From the NCBI RefSeq assembly GCF_032854445.1, contig NC_088295.1, forward strand, positions 76,164,028 to 76,228,027: DNA of 64,000 nucleotides. Direction: 5' to 3'. The notes under the pieces are model-generated. The model was not told where the DNA came from. It saw only the letters and a list, made by a program, of their open reading frames with translations, and did not search any database. The position numbers and the translations under genes were made by a program. Numbering within the stretch: position 1 is the stretch's first letter; every line of letters begins with the position of its first letter. The DNA comes from Liolophura sinensis. Its lineage: Eukaryota > Mollusca > Polyplacophora > Chitonida > Chitonidae. This document shows, one piece after another, positions 54,901-64,000 of this stretch.

Positions 54901-57900
54901 GGACCTTGCAGGAGTATCACGCTTACCAGATACCACAGACTGAAACAGTTCAACAGACATATGATAAGGCCATTTCACACTTCACACGAAACGCACAACG
55001 AAAACTATGTGACACGACATCAGTAAATCAAATTCCGATTGCTCGTATTTCTGTTTGATCCTGATGTCTTCACAACATGCAGCCAGGAGGGCAAATAGAG
55101 AGAAAACAGTGATACATTCCACAATGTTATACATGTAGTATAGATTGTTACTTAGTAGTAAGCCAGCATGACAACTTACTAAATATACTTCAATATACAA
55201 CAGAATATGTGGATTTAATAAAGTCTTGTAGTAACAAGACATACAGGGGAGGAACAGACAGGAGTTAACAGCAAAATAAGAATTCAATTGTTGACTTTTA
55301 CTGGCATTTAACCATATTTCAGTTAAAAATAAGGATGACATATTGAAAACTGAGGTAAAAAAATGCATTGCAGTTATTAAAGTATGTAGAAGAAATTTCT
55401 ATGAAGACTTCAGTAACATTTTATGAAGGAATCCAGTGTTTTAGCTTTACAGTGCAACTGATATGATGAAAAATCTGAAATGACCATCCTCTTCAAGAAG
55501 ATGTGTTACTTACTAGACTGAGATTTGGGTTGTAGTTATGTGGAAAGAGGCTCTCATCTACCCTTGCATTCTGTTCTTTGCACTATTAAACAGTAAAAAA
55601 GAAAAAAAAAAGAAAAAAAAACAGTGGTCAATCTCAGTTCAACAGAGAACAGAATGAACAGAAAATTTAGCAATCATATCTAGTATTAAAGACAAAACGT
55701 GAGATTTAAACAGACAGAAGAGCAAAAATACGATATTTGGAGAAGACATTATGTTAGAGGTTATGAGGCTTTATACCAGTGCAGAAGAATGGATATTACA
55801 TTAATGTTTCTGTCCATGAACAGATCAATCTATACCATTGTTAGCCAATGTGGAGACACCACCAGCTTCCCATGCTCTCGGGCTGTTCTGAATTCTTTGT
55901 TAATATCATTTGGCCGACCCTGAAAAACAAAATCTTTCAAATTAATTAATTTATTTTCATATTTATTAATCTGATTGGTGTTTAAAACCATACTGAAGAA
56001 TACCCATGAATTCATTAAGATTTCATTCACAGAATAAACAGATGGACATTCGTCTCGATGACTCAAGGTCGAGCTACACAGACCGTCCACATGACAGCAG
56101 GACGCATCCTTTTCTCCTCTTACATTGCAGTTCATGTGTACTTCGAATATGTTTTATGAGCACATGTACACCGATAATTATGATGTAACAAAGGTTCACA
56201 GCTAGTGAATTCACAGATGCATTTGTCCCAGCTTGGACCAAATCTCGCTTTTCAACCATCCGTAATAGTGGCTGTGTCAGTATCATAGCTTGTAGTCAAC
56301 ATGGAGCTTCTACCAATCCCAAGTATACCTATGATCTAGAAAGTTTGCATAATAATAGGAAACTGGTGGCCAGATGGCAAGAAAATATTGTGCTACACGT
56401 CCTTTAAAGCCTTATTTTGTAGCACAATCGTCTAAAATGACATTAAATTTCTACTTTCATGTAAAGTCATGACAGAACTTGTAAATTTCAACTGCCCAAT
56501 AATGATACCTGACTTAACATGTAACCCTCACCTGAAATATGAAATGTGTACAGGACTTGTCGTATGTCCATCTGTAGTCTGCTCCCAGGGAAGCTGCCAT
56601 GTTGTTGTATTCTGCCTGGTGGTTACTCAGCTTCTTACTGACTGCTATCACCACTCCGCGAAGAGGACCTTTGTTCTGATCCTGAAACCATGGAAACAAG
56701 ACAAACCTGAATTTACAGCTAATAATCAAAATGTCACAGAGCATGAACTAGATCCTCATGTCTCAGGTCATCCTCATTTTACAAACTAGCATGCAGACTG
56801 GACACTACATCTATACAGTAAACCTGTATGGCTCAAGCACACGACTGCAGGTCACATAATCAGCAAGCAGTGTTGTAATTACTGCTTACAGTACCTAACC
56901 TCAAGGCTTCCTAAGACAAGCCAGGTTAACAAAACTTATTCACATTTTGTACTAACAGTAATCCAGCTGGGTTAATGCTCACAACAGGTAATTTAAAGGA
57001 GAAGAAATTTCAATATCAAACAAATACCACTGACAACAGTATGCATTTCCTTGCAGGTGCGTGCCATAAAAAATTCTAATATGTACCTCAAGTTCATAAA
57101 TTATAAATAAACTCAGCTGTGTTTCGCTGTGGGCGACTCCATTTTGCCTAAGAACTAGTGTATGGCGAGGAAAAATCGCAAAATTATGCAACAGGCACCA
57201 CCAGATAGAGTGAGTGAGTGCTTGGGGTTTAACGTCGTACTCAACAATTTTTCAGTCATATGACGACGAAGGAATCTTTAGGGTGCATGTACGTGTAACG
57301 TGCCTCCTTGTAGCAGGACGGATTTCCACCGCTCTTTTATTTAGTGCTGCTTCACTGAGACGACTTACCGAAGGCAAGTAAGCCGCCTCGCCCGAGCCAT
57401 TATACTGATACGGGTCAACCAGTCGTTGCATTATCCCCTTCATGCTGAACGCCAAGCGAGGAAGTTACAACTTCCTCTTTTAAAGTCTTAGGTGTGACTC
57501 GATCAAGGATTGATCCTGGATCTACCGGTCCCGAAGCGGACGCTCTACCAACTGTGCTATCCGGGCCGGTTACCACCAGATAGAAAAATATGTGCTCTTT
57601 TCAGACTATAGTGTCATTTTTTAAAGTTTTCTTCTCCTTTAATGTTGTATACTTTGCTAGCTCAAGAAAAATTTGATCAATTAAATTATACAAAATATTC
57701 ACACACAAAAACAAAAGTACAAAAACATATTGCAAGGAAAGTTTTACCAGAACCGGGAACTTTGAGAAGTCTTTGTCATCAAACATGCTGTCACCATCCT
57801 GCTCTCCTCTCTGTTTTGCAGCATTATCTGCCCTACACATTGTGCTATTTTTCATTCCCACTGACATGTGAAACTGAATGGCTTCTTCTAATGGCTGCAA

Positions 57901-60900
57901 GTAGAACACACAGTGTGACAATATATTATAGATGAAGAAAGACAAAAAATCCTTCACAACAGCATATTTCTGGCAGTTCATGGTAACAATGATAGATGGG
58001 TTATTGCCACAAAGTACATTTATGTATATATAAGAAGACAGTATCATGTAAGGAAAATTACCTTTACACAATACAAGTTTTGAATTCTATTCATATCATT
58101 CCCAAGCTCTTGAGTGAAACTTCAACAAACTGAATTCAAATCTGAACAAAGGCTACCCTCAGCTGTGTCAGCTGGAGGAGGTGTTTACACTTGTACCAGA
58201 GCACAAAGACATCAACTAACCAAACTCGACTTCCTCCGTCTCCCGGCTTTTTTACCACAAGGTGTGTTAGAACTCATAGGAGATTCCACCGCCAACATAA
58301 ACTCCTGCACAAACAAAATAAAAGTCTTCAGGAAAACACTAATTTCTCACCACACCAAACAGTATCAATAGCACTTGGAAGACCCAGTACATTTCCCAAT
58401 AATTTAAAAGAAAAATCAATAATTAATATAACCTTAGTTCAACAGACATATACAGCTACAGTCATTTTTTCTGGCTTGGTAACCTGATAAACCTCATGGA
58501 TAACCTTTAACCTGGAATCCTTAGGCCATGTGGCATGCCATGTTAGAGCAACCAGAAACAAGATGTCCAGTCACTCTTTACACTCATACGGGTAAAAGGC
58601 AAAAGAGGGTTCACGTGACGTCAGCGGAAACAGCTGTGTTCTTGGATTATAGAAATAAGTCGCACATCATTGGCTAAAACTGATAACTTGGCGGCTCTGT
58701 TGATTTTCTGTAATTGCATGATTTTGCTTACTTTAAACTGCAGTATTTCTGTTATAACACATCACCTAAATAAGGTATGCTTTTCAAACCTCATATGGGA
58801 TACTATATCAAAGAATTTATGAATTTGGGCCCCTATTTATCAAACTATTTAAGACTTCAGTCATAAATTGCATGTCCTTAAAAGGCCGAACTCAGAACAG
58901 GAAAGAATCCAAATTGTGGTTAGTGCAATGTTCTGCAATAAAGAATCGGTGCACACCTTTCAAGCTTTCTAGAGCAAAGCATTTTATTTTCTAACTGTGT
59001 TCGAATTTTTGACTTAAGTCTTCAGACACTTGATAAATACAGGCTTTGGTTTAGTGTTGTCTTTTTTTTAACTTCATTTCACATGTGATACATATCTACT
59101 GAAGACAAAAAACATTTCAATTTTAAAGATTAAAAAAGTTCCCATAGGAAAATGAACTATTTTGTTCAGAATAACAGGAACCTGTCAATGTTTAATCAAA
59201 TTTTCATGGCGTTAAAAGAATCTTCAGAGCCTGAAGAGATACAAATGACATGCTCAACCTAAAGCGTTGATATGCGTGCCCCACGTAAGATAACTTACAT
59301 TGAGATCAAAATTTGGATTGTAAGTTTTCTGTGGGTTAAGGAATTTGCTGGGTGTGTCAATTCCCATCCTAGCAGCAGTGCCTGGAGTTCTCACATTGCC
59401 TGCAGCGTGCCCATGTTCTGCCAACTCCTATAAAGACAACATAAGTTATCAGATACTTCTTCAATGACAATTTTTGCAATGACAAAAACTTCACACATAT
59501 ACACCTTTAAAACAGAGATCTCAACACCTATTAAGTTTTAATTTATGTTGTCTGAAACTTTATCTGCCAAGATTTGGGATACCTTTATTTAGCCATACTG
59601 TGGCCTACTTTGACTGCCATGCTGTGGCCTACCTTGACTCTGCCATGATTTGGCCTACTCTGCCATGATTTGGCCTGCCTTGACTCTGCCATGCTGTGGC
59701 CTACCTTGACTCTGCCATGCTGTGGTCTGGTAATGATGGGTGTGGCATACTGGGCTCCCTGATTTTCTTTCTGGCTGCTGCCCCCTGGTGGAGAGACATG
59801 AATTACGGGTGGCTGCGGCACGTCTGGGATGTGTTCTCGTGGGAGAGTCATGTCTGCATAGTCATCGTTTGGGAACGGAACATCTGGACAATCAGTACCA
59901 GAGTGTGGCTGCCCCTGGGCCACAGGTGCATCATTCTCTTCAGGAAGCTCAGTTTCCTGGTTAACTATGTCCACTCTTTGATCAAATACTTCACACTTCT
60001 CATCACTTTGCTCATCATTTGATGCCTGCAATTTCTCTGCCTCGCCATTGTTCAGACTATCTCTTTTATCCTTGTTTCTTTTGTCAGCATGGGTGTTCTG
60101 TCCATTCTGTATGTCATGTTGAGCTGGAGGCGCCACAAGGTTAGGATTGTCAGTGTTTGTAAGACCACTGGTGGCTGGTTCTGTGCTATCTGTCTTCACA
60201 TTGTCTATTAGATAATCACCTTCATTCTCCTGTTTACCTGATCTCGCACAGGCAAACAACCATCTGAGGCAAGAGAGCAAATTCAGATCACATCAAGATA
60301 CAGCTGATGAATGCTGACTGCTGTTTCTTCAGACATACATAATTTCTGTGTATTTCTAACAAAAGGCTTAGCCTATGATATTCTATCTATTAAAACAAAT
60401 TTTAAAAAAATTCTAAGAGAAAATGGAGTTGTAATACGGATTATAGCACAAGAATTATCTTTTCATATGATAATAAATTTATCAATGCTAAAATACATAA
60501 AAAAACCTAATCCCAGTCCTATAGCTTTCATGATCAATACATATTTATTACCAGCACTACCACTGAGTACATACTGTTTAGAAACCGCTGGAAGCTTCCA
60601 CTTCTTGGCGGCTGTATATTTGGATCCGCCTGCCTCTTTGGTAATAAGATGCGTGCTGGCTGCCAGGCCCTTGTTATCTTTATTGTTAGCCTTACGCACA
60701 AAATACTCCTGACATCTGGGCCAAACAAATGATAAATATTTACATAAGATGCTTAAGAAATAATGTGTTCATGTCAACTGACATGAAATATCAGAAATAT
60801 GTTGGACAGTGCAGAAATCTAAGTACATGTACTGACAAAAACATTTCTTAAAAAAAAATAAATAAAAAAATTAACAAAAGCATTTACAGCACTTTGTACA

Positions 60901-63441
60901 TCTGTCAAGACATTTTATACTGATTTATTGGCACCTACACTGGTATACAAATTCTGGTGTGCTGTTTTTCTCTCAGCTGACTAGCAGGAGTTATTACCTG
61001 GCTCCCAGGACTTCCGCTATATGCATCAAACAATCCCTTTCTGTACCCGAAAATCCACTGAAACCAGACAAATTAGCATTTTCAATTTGTATAACTTTAA
61101 AAATGTTACTTAAAAGTAATGAGTAGTAATAGCAAATGGGATATAAGCCAGTATCTCTTCTGCGTTTTTAATTTCTCTGACCACCTCCTCAGTTACTTGT
61201 ACTTACAAATGTTTTCATGTGTAGTATTCTAACAAATCTGATAAACTATAAGTGTATACATAATCCAATAGTATATAAGCCTGTAAGCAACAAATCAGGG
61301 GGGGGGGGGGGGGACAGACACAGCACTCACAGACTCACCTTATTGACAAGACACAGCCATCAAGGGGTGAGTTCTCATCCACAATCTCCAGAGGGTGAAA
61401 CAACTCATTATCATCTGCACACAGCAACTCCTCTTGCTCCAAACACATTTGCTACAAGAATATTAATTAACCATTAATGACAAGAACAATTAAGGATTTC
61501 TTAGCTTCTTTTCGATGTTTTCCTTCTCACAACACCCTTAACCTCTGCTAACTCACAGGCTATCCTAGAAATGAGTAAATGATTATGGCTAAACGTCTTC
61601 CAATAAATGATGTCTTACATTTGCCTTTAAGAGTGTTGACATGCTTGATAATCTCCTTGTTTTCTCTCACCTGCCGACTGGTAAATAATGATGTGCATTA
61701 AATATATGTACCTGTGTATATTTATTTATTTGATTGGCGTGTAATGCCGACTCAAAAGTTTGTCACTTTTATGGCGATGGTGAGGTTATTGGATAAAGGA
61801 AACTGGAGTAAACCACTGCTCATCACTACATATAAACCTTGAGATGTAAAACCCCTTCCAAAACACACTTGTGTACAAACAAAGAACATTTTAAGATTTA
61901 CAAACAGAATACTGTGTTAAGTATCTCAAGAATCTGACAAATTTCCATAATCTAGGAAATACCCCCAAAGTCCAAAGAAGATGACTCACAAGCCAAGCGT
62001 TGGTGAGGACATCTGTGACTGTTACTGTGACAGGATACCCTCCGATAGGTACAATGGCATAGTCACAAACCTGACGGCTGCCTCCAGACACAACTTTACC
62101 TGAAGTACAAAGACAGGAAATGTTGTAAGCTTCTATCTTTGTTAATTATACTGTCTTCTTCAACAAAACCATTTTATAACAAAAATTTATCCACATTAAG
62201 CTTAAAACTATAATAAACTGACTAAATACCATTGAGAACTGTACAAACAATCAGTGCAAATATTTTGACACATGCATACTCAAAGCATGAAAACAAATAA
62301 TTATGTGACTCAATACAAGGCCTGTCATCTCTGAGCCTTGACATAACATGTACCAGACTTTACTTCAGCATTACTTGATTTTACTGAGGAAATAAGAATT
62401 GTGAATTAACAGCAATATACACTTCAGTGGGATAAAAACACCAAAGCAATGTACAGATGGCTAGAGTAAATCAATTTCTGAGCACAGTTATGATTCTCCT
62501 ACCTCCATGTTCCTCTGTATATCCTGCTAACTCTGCCTGTTGATCATCCTCAAAACCCAAAAAGATAAATTTCTTCCCAGAAAATATTCCCCCATCTTGA
62601 GCTCCAGCACCAACTAAAATTCAAACAAAATGAAACTTTACATAACTTTAGAATATTTTTGGATAGCTAATGCTACATATACAACAAGACAAAGTAACAG
62701 AAATTAAGACCTATCCATGTCAGCCTTTTTTCCTTTTACTTTCATTAATAAAAGCCCATTCAGTGTCCATGGTTATGTGATGATCTTTCTTTCTTTTTCT
62801 GTCAGATGGCTCTATCAGGTGGGACAAATGAAATGATTGTTTCATCCAGTTGTGACAGTTATCTTTACGTTTTACTTCACCTTATGGTGGATACTACCAA
62901 AATTATACTAGAACTCAAATCTATGTCTAGTCCAACATACCCGGTTCCTGAGTGACATCACCACTGTTTTCTACAGGCTCAGCTACAGTTACTTCCCCTT
63001 CTGGCTGCACAGCTGAAACATTTACAATTCAACCATGAAAGATACAAATGTGTCAATTTTCAAGAGATATCTCAATGCAACATTTAATTTCTGATGACAA
63101 TATATATACTTGGTGTTGTGAGCACTTGCATTTTACACTACAGTATGATTGGTTTTTTTTATTTTTTTAATATTTTACTTAGTACTCAAGAGTATTTCAC
63201 TTGACAGATGACAGGCTGTCAAAAAGGTGAAGATTTTTTATCACAACACAATAGGAAGTGGATGTAGACAAGCGACTGATCTTCCTGTGCGTGAAATGTG
63301 TATGAAGATTGTCAAATCTCACTGATATCAGTCTGCTGCCTCATGTACTGGCTCATCAGCTCCGCCATCTCCCTATCCTCATCTTCTGTATGATTAGCTG
63401 TCTCCTTCACACTCGGAGTGTCAGGACCAGCACATTTTACA
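44665..63441 (-). CDS. TOPBP1: TOPBP1, DNA topoisomerase 2-binding protein 1 (C-terminal 1215 residues; N-terminus off window)
   Basis: Nuclear BRCT scaffold for replication initiation and for activating ATR at damaged or stalled forks. Exons, in order of translation: 63323-63441, 62941-63012, 62503-62613, 61990-62099, 61339-61451, 60998-61057, 60575-60715, 59705-60263, 59299-59427, 58221-58304, 57748-57894, 56532-56681, 55836-55919, 55514-55582, 54691-54939, 54321-54403, 54048-54080, 53332-53375, 52565-52654, 50944-50985, 50427-50499, 49682-49850, 49325-49379, 48841-48971, 48424-48517, 47999-48105, 47178-47300, 46281-46402, 45850-45919, 45406-45539, 44665-44746. All 31 join in phase. The sum is 3649 bases: one base that completes a codon begun off window, plus 1216 codons including the stop. 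All introns are GT-AG except one GC-AG. The match to vertebrate TOPBP1 is clear in BRCT4-8 and the ATR-activating segment; linkers are diverged. BRCT0-3 must lie to the right. Confidence 0.93.
44988..45172 (-). repeat. SINE-1 copy with internal deletion
   Basis: GGTTTATTTGATTGGTGTTC is joined to AAATCCATGACATTCTG, and the head end GGAGGCCCC is present at the right. It lies in the last intron of TOPBP1. Confidence 0.75.
47385..47655 (-). repeat. SINE-1, near full length
   Basis: TTATTTATTTAATTGGTGTT through CCAGCATTATGGCAGGAGG to GTGAAAGGCTCCTGGG and the head. It lies in the TOPBP1 intron between the exons at 47178-47300 and 47999-48105. Confidence 0.8.
49325..54403 (-). CDS. TOPBP1: TOPBP1 ATR-activating region exons
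   Basis: 54321-54403 ([19 protein letters not shown]), 54048-54080 (33 bases), 53332-53375, 52565-52654 ([19 protein letters not shown]) and 50944-50985 form a basic Ser-rich linker. 50427-50499 and 49682-49850 give [20 protein letters not shown]; the WDD tryptophan corresponds to the residue that vertebrate TOPBP1 needs to activate ATR. 49325-49379 ([13 protein letters not shown]) leads to BRCT7. Confidence 0.87.
49855..50345. repeat. Intronic minisatellite seeded from a TOPBP1 exon (unit about 32 bases)
   Basis: About eleven variants of GGGGTAAGCCTGACTACACT, then GGGTGGGACTGT. The same string is coding in the neighbouring exon (49770-49810), where the minus strand encodes [11 protein letters not shown]. 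At 49960-50020 a further piece of the exon start (GAGCTCGCT, CCTCTCCTTTTCCAACC) is also duplicated. Confidence 0.9.
51412..52000. mobile_element. Second TTAA-type MITE
   Basis: TTAAAGGATACATGAAACA (from 51408) is inverse to TTTCATGTATCCCTTAA (ending 52004). The element is about 590 bases, flanked by TTAA on both sides, and lies in the TOPBP1 intron between the exons at 50944 and 52565. Its ends differ from those of the family at 25411 and 56997. Confidence 0.85.
52008..52560. other. TOPBP1 intron, nothing recognised
   Basis: AT-rich DNA between a MITE and the exon at 52565; the plus-strand ORFs here are chance. Confidence 0.5.
52778..53105. repeat. Minisatellite, unit about 57 bases, six copies
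   Basis: TAGTCCACCATAATCGTGAC, then ATCAGCTACAATGTACATA, AATGTATGTGAT. It lies in the TOPBP1 intron between the exons at 52565 and 53332. Confidence 0.92.
54048..54048 (-). promoter_or_regulatory. GC-AG splice donor after TOPBP1 33-base exon
   Basis: The exon ends GAGAG and the intron begins GCAAGTT. An AG|GCAAGT donor is the usual form of the rare GC-AG introns. The phase fits only this position. Confidence 0.65.
54691..59427 (-). CDS. TOPBP1: TOPBP1 linker and BRCT6 exons
   Basis: 59299-59427 ([20 protein letters not shown]), 58221-58304 ([20 protein letters not shown]) and 57748-57894 ([19 protein letters not shown]) form the linker. BRCT6 is 56532-56681 ([40 protein letters not shown]), 55836-55919 ([27 protein letters not shown]) and 55514-55582 ([17 protein letters not shown]). 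54691-54939 is a Ser/Lys-rich linker. The QGRPND and SLGADYRW strings are strongly conserved in TOPBP1. Confidence 0.92.
56997..57638. mobile_element. TTAA-type MITE, copy B (internally deleted, with nested SINE-2)
   Basis: Left end TTAAAGGAGAAGAAATTTC at 56993 and right end TTTTCTTCTCCTTTAA at 57642 are terminal inverted repeats flanked by TTAA. Relative to copy A about 310 bases are missing after CCTAAGAACTAGT, and a SINE-2 is inserted at 57209. It lies in the TOPBP1 intron between the exons at 56532 and 57748. Confidence 0.88.
57209..57571 (-). repeat. SINE-2, full length, tRNA-derived, with 12-bp target duplication
   Basis: On the minus strand this starts with a tRNA-like head: GGCCCGGATAGCACAGTTGG holds an A box and GGATCAATCC a B box. 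The body follows, and the element ends in GTTAAACCCCAAGC and a short (CACT)n tail. ACCACCAGATAG flanks it on both sides (57197-57208 and 57572-57583), a target-site duplication. It inserted into a MITE that is itself inside a TOPBP1 intron. Confidence 0.9.
58828..59046. mobile_element. Terminal-inverted-repeat MITE (CTATTTATCAA ends)
   Basis: CCCTATTTATCAAACTATTT, then AAGACTTCAGTC is inverse to GACTTAAGTCTTCAGACACT, then TGATAAATACAGG. About 220 bases, in a TOPBP1 intron. Confidence 0.68.
59587..59735. repeat. Minisatellite across the end of a TOPBP1 exon (unit about 26 bases)
   Basis: On the minus strand CACAGCATGGCAGAGTCAAG, then GTAGGC is repeated about six times with variation. Two perfect unit copies place AAG|GTAGGC donors at 59705 and at 59633, both in phase 0. 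The reading frame stays open through the array ([15 protein letters not shown]). Confidence 0.88.
59705..61057 (-). CDS. TOPBP1: TOPBP1 BRCT5 and acidic linker exons
   Basis: 60998-61057 ([19 protein letters not shown]), 60575-60715 ([39 protein letters not shown]) and the start of 59705-60263 ([20 protein letters not shown]) make BRCT5. THLI and GGSKYxAAKKW correspond to its phosphopeptide-binding region. The rest of the 559-base exon is a low-complexity Asp/Glu/Pro-rich linker, ending at one of two identical donors inside a minisatellite. Confidence 0.9.
61298..61314. repeat. Poly-G tract
   Basis: About 16 consecutive G in a TOPBP1 intron, close to the exon at 61339. Length is likely variable or a sequencing-difficulty point. 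Confidence 0.85.
61339..63441 (-). CDS. TOPBP1: TOPBP1 linker and BRCT4 exons
   Basis: 63323-63441 ([32 protein letters not shown]) and 62941-63012 ([13 protein letters not shown]) form an acidic linker. BRCT4 follows: 62503-62613 ([20 protein letters not shown]), 61990-62099 ([34 protein letters not shown]) and 61339-61451 ([20 protein letters not shown]). The DYAxVPxxG and TNxWL signatures are those of TOPBP1 BRCT4. Confidence 0.88.
61718..61830 (-). repeat. SINE-1 copy, diverged
   Basis: TTTATTTATTTGATTGGCGT, then GCCGACTCAAAAGTTTGTC, in a TOPBP1 intron. Further weak remnants are at about 30897-30930 (+), 35605-35660 (-), 55960-56010 (-) and 63148-63230 (-). Confidence 0.6.
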
Positions 63442-64000
63442 CTAAACAAACAAACAATTCGCCTCATTAAACAACAAAACAGGTACTTTACGATCTACCA
63501 AGATTTATTGTACATTTTTCAGAAGCATGGCTTGCAAGCAAAAGCTGAATGCATGAAATCATTCCACTGTAGAAATCAAATTATGCATGAAGTACGCAAT
63601 TAAGTAAAAGGAAAACCACTGAGGTAAGGGATTATCGAATAGGTTAACAGACAGCTATACAGCTACCTCAAGGGAAATATAACCTTTCTTTCATTCTCAA
63701 TCTTTGGAGAATAGCAAAAATTTCACGAAATCACAAAAAATTAAAATGTGCTCCTATAGAGACTTTAGGAAGTGGATTTTCATTTCAAGTATAACTTATA
63801 TGAGTATTATTTTCTATTATTTTGTAGTATTATGTTGTAGTTTACTAAACTGTCACATGAGAAGATTATTTTCACAACTACTGAAGCGATGTGGTCCTTT
63901 CAGACACAAACAGCACTATTACAGCTTTCATACACTTATTTAGATGCCTATCAGATTAATCACGCTTCTCAAAATTCTTAAACAATCCTGGCCAAGCCAG
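63442..64000. other. TOPBP1 intron to window end
   Basis: No further upstream TOPBP1 exon is visible here; the plus-strand ORFs at 63418-63603 and 63704-63943 are chance. Confidence 0.5.

Noticed and set aside
57500-57571. A tRNA gene
   Set aside because: It has A and B boxes but is the head of a SINE-2 flanked by a target duplication.
60311-60712. 133-residue plus-strand ORF
   Set aside because: Antisense to the TOPBP1 BRCT5 exon.

Overview
The window is animal nuclear DNA: AT-rich, with protein-coding exons of about 30 to 560 bases separated by long GT-AG introns, and many SINEs and MITEs. The commonest repeat is a tRNA-headed SINE whose 3' part reads like GGCGTAAAACACCAATCAAA(TAAA)n. A second SINE has a GCTTGGGGTTTAACGTCG end. 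I associate both with bivalve and gastropod genomes, so the source is probably a mollusc, or at least a lophotrochozoan (inference). There are no bacterial operons, rRNA, true tRNA genes or CRISPR.

Four genes were rebuilt by matching splice sites and intron phase on both strands. (1) 6-2555 (+): the last exons of a major-facilitator membrane transporter, with a reading-frame problem near 1850-1898. (2) 21852 down to 4968 (-): a single-pass receptor of about 453 residues made of phase-1 modules: signal peptide, half of a C-type lectin domain, a WSC domain, a second half of a lectin domain, a complete lectin domain, a Ser/Thr-rich stalk, a transmembrane helix and a 23-residue tail with an ITIM-like VQYTAV. 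Several of these exons are too short or lack a Met, so simple ORF calling misses them. (3) 28207-40796 (+): a single-pass receptor of about 799 residues with five Ig-like domains and a long tyrosine-bearing, Arg/Glu-rich tail. (4) 63441 down to 44665 (-): the C-terminal 1215 or so residues of the DNA-damage checkpoint scaffold TOPBP1, in 31 phase-consistent exons covering BRCT4, 5, 6, the ATR-activating segment, BRCT7 and BRCT8 and the basic C-terminus. Its N-terminus lies beyond the right edge.

Genes 2 and 3 are head to head, about 6.4 kb apart, and both look like cell-surface receptors that could signal through tail tyrosines. This makes the divergent pair a candidate innate-immune receptor locus (inference). 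TOPBP1 is an unrelated housekeeping gene.

The rest is introns and intergenic DNA filled with SINE copies, TTAA-flanked MITEs, other terminal-inverted-repeat elements, micro- and minisatellites. Two minisatellites touch TOPBP1 exons: one repeats a 5' splice site, the other appears to have grown from a duplicated exon end.
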